Shown piece by piece: positions 31,842 to 36,974 of a stretch of 36,974 bases of DNA (position 1 is its first letter; each line of letters begins with the position of its first letter). Below the pieces are notes generated by a model that had not been told where the DNA came from, did no database searches, and worked only from the letters and a program-made list of their open reading frames with translations. A program made the translations under genes and the position numbers. The stretch is from Selenomonadaceae bacterium (lineage in GTDB: Bacteria; Bacillota; Negativicutes; Selenomonadales; Selenomonadaceae), in assembly GCA_017518105.1 (NCBI GenBank), contig JAFWWC010000017.1, positions 1-36,974 of the forward strand, read 5' to 3'.

Positions 31842-32404
31842 TTTTGCTGATTGATAACTACGATAGCTTTGCTTACAACCTTTATCAGCTCGTCGGCGAG
31901 ATAAATCCTAGCGTCAAAGTCATTCGCAACGACGCCATGACGGTTGAGGAGATTGGCAAGCTTGAGCCGGAAAAAATAATCCTGTCGCCAGGACCAGGCA
32001 GACCAGAGAACGCGGGCGTCATCATGAACGTCGTTAGCGAACTCGGCGGGCGGATTCCGATATTTGGCGTGTGCTTAGGGCATCAGGCAATATGCGCGGC
32101 GTTCGGGGCAAGGATAACCTACGCCAAAGAACTCATGCACGGCAAGCAATCCAAAATCGTCTGCGATAATGATTCGCCGCTGTTCAAAGGTTGCCCGAAA
32201 AAATTTTTAGTCGGGCGGTATCACTCGTTGGCGGCGGACGAAGAGACTTTGCCAGCCTGCTTGAAAGTCACGGCGCGGACGGTCGACGCTGAGATAATGG
32301 CAGTCGAACACGAGCGGGATAAAATCTTCGGCGTGCAATTCCACCCCGAATCCATTTTGACGCCGCACGGCAAAACTATCCTAGAGAATTTTTTAAAGAT
32401 GTAA
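31838..32404 (+). CDS. trpG: Anthranilate synthase glutaminase subunit (TrpG)
   Basis: A 188-residue class I glutamine amidotransferase that hydrolyses glutamine for TrpE. The nucleophile is Cys79 in GVCLGHQ and the partners are His169 and Glu171 in QFHPES; LSPGPGRPENAG forms the oxyanion region. It is a free-standing TrpG, not fused to TrpD as in E. coli. It may also serve as PabA for folate, as in Bacillus. It overlaps trpE by ATGA. Confidence 0.95.
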   Translation: MILLIDNYDSFAYNLYQLVGEINPSVKVIRNDAMTVEEIGKLEPEKIILSPGPGRPENAGVIMNVVSELGGRIPIFGVCLGHQAICAAFGARITYAKELMHGKQSKIVCDNDSPLFKGCPKKFLVGRYHSLAADEETLPACLKVTARTVDAEIMAVEHERDKIFGVQFHPESILTPHGKTILENFLKM

Positions 32405-32416
32405 GGAGCAGTACCA

Positions 32417-33436
32417 ATGATTAAAGAGGCAATAATAAAAATCGTGAACAAGGAGGACTTGAGCTATCAAGAGGCGTTCGACGCGATGAACGAGATAATG
32501 AGCGGGCAGACGTCCGCTACGCAAAACGCCGCGTTCCTTGCCGCGTTGTCGACCAAGAGTGCTAAGGCGGAGACCGCTGACGAGATTAGCGGTTGTGCTG
32601 CCGCGATGAGGGCGCACGCCTTGAAGGTCGAAACGGATATGGATATTTTCGAGATAGTCGGCACTGGCGGAGACAACGCGCAGAGCTTTAACATCTCGAC
32701 GACTGCCGCACTGGTCGCCGCCGCTGGTGGTGTGAAGGTTTCCAAACATGGAAATCGGGCGGCGTCCTCCAAATGCGGAACGGCGGATTGCCTTGAGGCT
32801 TTGGGCGTCAACATAAATCAAAGTCCGGAGAAATGCCTTGAGCTTTTGGACGAGGTCGGGATTTGCTTTTTCTTCGCGCAGAAGTATCACACATCGATGA
32901 AATACGTCGGGGCGATTCGCAGGGAATTGGGCTTCCGCACAGTGTTTAATATCCTCGGACCTTTGACGAACCCCGCCAAACCTAAGCGGCAACTGCTCGG
33001 CGTCTATGATGAATATTTGGTTGAGCCGCTGACGAAAGTTTTAATTGACTTGGGGCTAAGGCGCGGCATGGTCGTTTACGGCATGGACAAGCTTGACGAA
33101 ATCTCGATGAGCGCACGGACTTTGATTTGCGAGTTCAAGGACGGTTGGTATCGGCACTACACCATATCGCCTGAAGATTTCGGGATGAGCCTCTGCGATA
33201 AGTCGGAACTTAGGGGCGGCGAACCAGCCGAGAACGCCCAAATCACCCGCGAAATTTTATCGGGCTTTGATACCAGTCCGAAACGCGACGCCGTTTTGCT
33301 GAACGCGGGCGCGTCCCTTTACATTGCAGATAAAGTTTCGTCGATAGCCGATGGCGTGAAGCTTGCACAAAGTTTGATTGACAGCGGCGCGGCATTAAAC
33401 ACCTTAAGCAAGTTCGTTGAGGTCAGCAACCGATGA
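32417..33436 (+). CDS. trpD: Anthranilate phosphoribosyltransferase (TrpD)
   Basis: A 339-residue enzyme joining anthranilate to phosphoribosyl pyrophosphate. The diphosphate-binding GTGGD is at 82-86 and KHGNRAASS at 110-118, both diagnostic. Full length for the family. It starts 12 bases after trpG with AAGGAG before the ATG, and its last 4 bases overlap trpC. Confidence 0.96.
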   Translation: MIKEAIIKIVNKEDLSYQEAFDAMNEIMSGQTSATQNAAFLAALSTKSAKAETADEISGCAAAMRAHALKVETDMDIFEIVGTGGDNAQSFNISTTAALVAAAGGVKVSKHGNRAASSKCGTADCLEALGVNINQSPEKCLELLDEVGICFFFAQKYHTSMKYVGAIRRELGFRTVFNILGPLTNPAKPKRQLLGVYDEYLVEPLTKVLIDLGLRRGMVVYGMDKLDEISMSARTLICEFKDGWYRHYTISPEDFGMSLCDKSELRGGEPAENAQITREILSGFDTSPKRDAVLLNAGASLYIADKVSSIADGVKLAQSLIDSGAALNTLSKFVEVSNR

Positions 33437-34209
33437 ATATCTTGGAAGAGATTGCAAGCCATGCCCGTAAACGCGTTGCGGCGGACAAGCTAAGAGTTCC
33501 ACTCGACGAGCTGAGGGCGGCGACAAGTTCAAGTGACGGTTCAAAGTTCCTTGCCGCGCTCAGGCGTCCGGAGATGTCATTTATCTGCGAAATAAAGAAG
33601 GCGTCGCCGTCAAAGGGAATAATCGCGGCGGAGTTCCCTTACGTCGAGATTGCCAAAGCTTATGAGGCGGCGGGGGCGGATTGCGTGTCGTGCTTGACCG
33701 AGCCGAAATATTTTCTTGGCTCCGATGAAATTTTCTGTGACGTTCGCAAGGAAATTTCGTTGCCGATGCTAAGGAAGGATTTCACGGTTGACGAGTACCA
33801 GCTTTATCAAGCAAAGGTCATGGGCGCGGACGCCGTGTTACTAATCTGCGCAATCCTAGACACGGCGACGCTTGAGAGGTTCTTAGGCGTCTGCGATGAA
33901 TTGAACCTTGCCGCATTGGTTGAGGCTCATGACGCGCAGGAAATTCAATCGGCAGTCGCGGCGGGCGCAGAGATTATCGGCGTGAACAATCGCAACCTAA
34001 AAAATTTCTCCGTGGACTTCACGAACGCCGCAAGACTTCGCGAGCTGATTCCGCCAGAAAAAATCTACGTCGCGGAAAGCGGAGTTAAGACGCCAGCCGA
34101 CGTTGCGACGCTTAAGAGGATTGGCGCGGACGCCGTGTTAATCGGAGAAACGTTGATGAGAGCCGCCGATAAGCAAGCCGAGTTACAACGATTGAGGGCG
34201 ACGACATGA
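33433..34209 (+). CDS. trpC: Indole-3-glycerol-phosphate synthase (TrpC)
   Basis: A 258-residue TIM barrel that closes the indole ring. Conserved segments are [15 protein letters not shown] (about 51-65), [46 protein letters not shown] and YVAESGV. It is a separate gene, not fused to trpF as in enteric bacteria. It overlaps both neighbours by 4 bases. Confidence 0.96.
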   Translation: MNILEEIASHARKRVAADKLRVPLDELRAATSSSDGSKFLAALRRPEMSFICEIKKASPSKGIIAAEFPYVEIAKAYEAAGADCVSCLTEPKYFLGSDEIFCDVRKEISLPMLRKDFTVDEYQLYQAKVMGADAVLLICAILDTATLERFLGVCDELNLAALVEAHDAQEIQSAVAAGAEIIGVNNRNLKNFSVDFTNAARLRELIPPEKIYVAESGVKTPADVATLKRIGADAVLIGETLMRAADKQAELQRLRATT

Positions 34210-34802
34210 CTAAGATTAAACTTTGTGGGCTTAGCCGCCTTGAGGACATTGAGATTGCCAACGAGCTTTGCCCAGAGTATGTTGGCTTTGTGTTCGCGCC
34301 AGAGAGTAAACGCTACGTCACGCCCGCACAGGCAAAAGAACTTCGCGGCGCATTGTCGAAGGAAATTCTTGCCGTCGGGGTGTTTGTCAACGAGGACTAT
34401 AAAGCCGTCGCTGAACTCCTCAACGCGGGCATAATCGACGTTGCACAACTTCACGGCGGCGAGACCGATGCTTATATCCAAATCCTGCATGCCAAGACTA
34501 ACAAGCCGATTATCAAGACGTTCAAGCACCAGCACATTGCGCTTGCCAATGACAGCTTGGGCGATTACGTGATGATTGATTCGGGCAAGGGTAGCGGCAG
34601 GGCTTTCAACTGGAATTTGCTTAAGGATATTCGGCGCGAATACTTTTTGGCGGGCGGACTGACGCCTAAGAACGTCGGCTACGCGATTGAACGCTTGCAC
34701 CCGTTCGCAGTGGATGTTAGCTCTGGAATTGAGACGGACGGAAGGAAAGACGCCGCTAAAATGCGCGAATTCGTGCGGGCGGTGAGAGGTGATGTTAAAT
34801 GA
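34206..34802 (+). CDS. trpF: Phosphoribosylanthranilate isomerase (TrpF)
   Basis: A 198-residue TIM barrel performing the Amadori rearrangement. It starts [11 protein letters not shown], whose Cys7 is the catalytic cysteine, and has [18 protein letters not shown]-like VAQLHGGE and a C-terminal phosphate-binding [11 protein letters not shown] followed by AVDVSSGIE. It overlaps trpC and trpB by 4 bases each. Confidence 0.95.
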   Translation: MTKIKLCGLSRLEDIEIANELCPEYVGFVFAPESKRYVTPAQAKELRGALSKEILAVGVFVNEDYKAVAELLNAGIIDVAQLHGGETDAYIQILHAKTNKPIIKTFKHQHIALANDSLGDYVMIDSGKGSGRAFNWNLLKDIRREYFLAGGLTPKNVGYAIERLHPFAVDVSSGIETDGRKDAAKMREFVRAVRGDVK

Positions 34803-35989
34803 CGAATGCAAAAGGACGCTTCGGCGTTTACGGCGGGCAATACATTCCCGAAACGCTTATGAACGCTGTTATCGAGTTGGAGGCGGCTTACGAGACTTTC
34901 AAGGACGACCCGACCTTCAACGCGGAACTGGACAAACTCTTCAACGAGTACGCGGGCAGACCTTCGCGGCTCTACTTTGCAGAACGTGTGACTAAGGACT
35001 TGGGCGGCGCGAAAATTTATCTCAAGCGCGAGGATTTGAATCACACGGGCGCACACAAGATTAATAACGTCCTCGGTCAAGCACTGCTAGCAAAGAAGAT
35101 GGGCAAGACCAGACTTATTGCCGAGACTGGAGCCGGTCAGCACGGAGTGGCTACCGCGACCGCCGCCGCCCTAATGGATATGGAGTGCGTTATCTTCATG
35201 GGCGAGGAGGACACTAAACGGCAAGCCTTGAACGTCTACCGCATGAAACTTTTGGGCGCGGAAGTTATCGCCGTCAAGACTGGTACCGCCACATTGAAAG
35301 ACGCCGTGTCCGAAACGTTCAGGGAGTGGACGCGCCGAATCTCTGATACGCATTACTGCTTAGGCTCGGTCATGGGGCCACACCCCTTCCCTATTATCGT
35401 TCGTGACTTTCAAGCGGTGATTTCCAAAGAAATTAAATCGCAGATGTTGGATAGGGAAGGACGCTTGCCCGACGCGGTGATTGCTTGCGTAGGCGGCGGT
35501 TCAAATGCCATGGGTAGCTTTTGGCACTTCATTGACGATAAGGAAGTTCGGCTGATTGGTTGCGAGGCGGCGGGCAGAGGAATTGACACCTTCGAGACTG
35601 CGGCGACGATTAGCACGGGGCGTCAAGGAATCTTCCACGGCATGAAGAGTTATTTTTGTCAGGACGAGTTCGGCGGGATTGCTCCGGTCTATTCAATCTC
35701 AGCGGGCTTGGATTATCCCGGCATAGGTCCCGAACATGCTTACTTGCACGACACAGGACGCGCCGAATACGTCCCGATAACCGACGCCGAGGCAGTCGCG
35801 GCGTTTGAATATCTTTCGCGCACGGAAGGAATAATCCCCGCGATTGAATCAGCTCATGCCGTAGCCCACGCCGTGAAGATTGCTCCGACTATGCCTAAGG
35901 ATAAAATCATCGTGATAACTTTGTCGGGGCGCGGCGATAAAGATTGCGCGTCGGTTGCTAAGTTCAGAGGAGTAAAGTTAGATGAGTAA
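34799..35989 (+). CDS. trpB: Tryptophan synthase beta chain (TrpB)
   Basis: A 396-residue pyridoxal-phosphate enzyme that joins indole with serine. The cofactor lysine is Lys87 in HTGAHKINN, preceded by LKREDLNH. The phosphate loop [12 protein letters not shown] and the family segment [10 protein letters not shown] are intact. It is the TrpB1 type that needs TrpA. GAGGTGATGTTAA precedes the ATG inside the trpF end, and its last 8 bases overlap trpA. Confidence 0.97.
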   Translation: MTNAKGRFGVYGGQYIPETLMNAVIELEAAYETFKDDPTFNAELDKLFNEYAGRPSRLYFAERVTKDLGGAKIYLKREDLNHTGAHKINNVLGQALLAKKMGKTRLIAETGAGQHGVATATAAALMDMECVIFMGEEDTKRQALNVYRMKLLGAEVIAVKTGTATLKDAVSETFREWTRRISDTHYCLGSVMGPHPFPIIVRDFQAVISKEIKSQMLDREGRLPDAVIACVGGGSNAMGSFWHFIDDKEVRLIGCEAAGRGIDTFETAATISTGRQGIFHGMKSYFCQDEFGGIAPVYSISAGLDYPGIGPEHAYLHDTGRAEYVPITDAEAVAAFEYLSRTEGIIPAIESAHAVAHAVKIAPTMPKDKIIVITLSGRGDKDCASVAKFRGVKLDE

Positions 35990-36752
35990 AATAAAAAAAG
36001 CCTTCGCGAATGGCAAGGCGTTTATCCCGTTCATAACGTGCGGCGACCCCGACTTGACGACTACTGCCGCTTGCGTCCGCGAGATGGTTAAAAACGGCGC
36101 GAGCCTGATTGAATTGGGTATCCCCTTTTCCGACCCGACGGCTGAAGGCGTTGTGATTCAAAATGCAAACCTTAGAGCCTTGAGCGGCGGCACGACGACG
36201 GATAAAGTCTTCGACCTCGTGCGGGATTTGCGACGGGATGTAAAAATTCCGATGGTCTTCATGACTTATGCTAACGTCGTCTTCGGCTACGGCGCAGAGA
36301 AATTTATTGCGACGTGTGCGGCAATCGGTATCGACGGGCTGATACTTCCCGACCTGCCTTTTGAGGAAAAGGATGAGTTCTTGCCGATATGCAGGGCGCA
36401 CGGCGTCAACTTGATAAGCATGATAGCTCCCACGTCCGAAAATCGAATCGCGATGATTGCCCGCGAGGCGGAAGGCTTCCTTTATATCGTCTCAAGTTTG
36501 GGCGTGACGGGCACGCGTAGTAAGATTGTAACTGACCTTGCGCCGATAATAAAAGTCGTCCGCGAAAATACGGATATTCCTTGCGCGATTGGCTTTGGCA
36601 TCTCGACGCCTGAGCAAGCAAGGGAAATGTCGCACTTGGCGGACGGAGTGATTATCGGTTCGGCGATTATAAAACTTTTGGAAAGACACGGTACCGCCGT
36701 TCCGAAATTCATCGGCGAATACACACGGACGATAACAGACGCAATCGCATAA
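35982..36752 (+). CDS. trpA: Tryptophan synthase alpha chain (TrpA)
   Basis: A 256-residue TIM barrel that cleaves indole-3-glycerol phosphate and passes indole to TrpB. The catalytic Glu is Glu44 in [10 protein letters not shown]. The position of Salmonella Asp60 holds Glu55 (TAEG), a variant I recall from many Firmicute enzymes. The loop GVTGTR and the phosphate site GFGIS are present. GAGGAG precedes the ATG within the end of trpB. It is the last gene of the operon, followed by a terminator. Confidence 0.96.
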   Translation: MSKIKKAFANGKAFIPFITCGDPDLTTTAACVREMVKNGASLIELGIPFSDPTAEGVVIQNANLRALSGGTTTDKVFDLVRDLRRDVKIPMVFMTYANVVFGYGAEKFIATCAAIGIDGLILPDLPFEEKDEFLPICRAHGVNLISMIAPTSENRIAMIAREAEGFLYIVSSLGVTGTRSKIVTDLAPIIKVVRENTDIPCAIGFGISTPEQAREMSHLADGVIIGSAIIKLLERHGTAVPKFIGEYTRTITDAIA

Positions 36753-36759
36753 AAATTTT

Positions 36760-36786
36760 AAGGGCGTAGAGGTTACGTCCTTTTTT
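36760..36786 (+). terminator. Terminator of the trp operon
   Basis: AAGGGCGTA (36760-36768), loop GAGGT and TACGTCCTT (36774-36782) pair over nine positions with one G-T, running into a TTTTTT tract (36781-36786). Confidence 0.9.
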
Positions 36787-36894
36787 ATTTGGCGCACCCC
36801 ACTTTAAGCAAAAAAGTACAAGTGCGATGATACAGCGGCGCAATCGGGGAGGATTTTAAGCAGAATCACTAAAGCAAAGAGTCGGCACGGCGGC

Positions 36895-36900
36895 TATAAT
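36895..36900 (+). promoter_or_regulatory. Possible -10 box for the last gene
   Basis: A perfect TATAAT stands 40 bases before the last start codon, but no recognisable -35 box lies 16-18 bases upstream, so activator dependence or chance are both possible. The rest of 36787-36894 shows nothing I can identify. Confidence 0.3.
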
Positions 36901-36940
36901 AGCTAAAAACTGGGACTAGAAAAGAGGAGGGCTTAACAGA

Positions 36941-36974
36941 TGAAACTTAGCATGAACGAGGCAACGGCTCTGAA
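36941..36974 (+). CDS. Start of an unidentified gene, runs off the window
   Basis: Eleven codons, MKLSMNEATAL, follow a strong GAGGAGG ribosome site with about 9 bases spacing. The initiation signals are convincing, but the peptide is too short to assign. Confidence 0.6.

Overview
The window looks like chromosome of a Gram-negative-type Firmicute, most likely a Negativicute (Selenomonas/Veillonella side). Reasons: a Firmicute-type rimP-nusA-ylxR-infB cluster, strong AGGAGG ribosome sites with frequent TTG/GTG starts, and type IV minor-pilin and NapD-like genes typical of a diderm. This placement is inference. No rRNA or tRNA gene was seen.

Layout. 1-133: end of an IS30-family element. 185-2953 (+): ftsE followed by four minor-pilin-like genes in the canonical H-I-J-K order, with no ftsX. 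2954-7310 (-): a large Hsp70/actin-fold ATPase gene followed by a MacB-type ABC ATPase and permease. 7311-13250: an accessory island with a candidate Fst/par-type type I toxin-antitoxin locus (7385-7744), a one-polypeptide adenine methyltransferase/restriction enzyme, two repeat families, an immunity-like gene, a broken polymorphic-toxin module, a frameshifted DUF4417 gene, an ImmA/IrrE peptidase with an XRE repressor, and the 3' relic of a second restriction-methylase gene. 13251-19308 (-): rimP, nusA, ylxR, infB and, unusually, cstA. 19601-25705 (+): an M15 peptidase and a complete oppABCDF oligopeptide importer. 25748-30162 (-): RadD-like helicase, a 647-residue protein with a sigma region 4-like start, a fructose-6-phosphate aldolase-type protein and a NapD-like protein. 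30375-36752 (+): a complete trpEGDCFBA operon with a terminator. 36941 on: the start of an unidentified gene.

How the parts work together. The trp genes convert chorismate to tryptophan. The M15 peptidase plus Opp suggests recovery of wall peptides. The nus cluster links transcription elongation to translation initiation. The island is layered defence or competition DNA, with several genes caught in decay.

The most interesting object is the convergent pair at 7385-7744. A 32-codon hydrophobic peptide gene has its ribosome site and start inside a repeat of about 35 bp. A second copy of that repeat lies at the very start of a predicted opposing transcript, so the first bases of that RNA are antisense to the peptide's translation start. 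This is the arrangement of the pAD1 par (fst) system, here in an unexpected host group.
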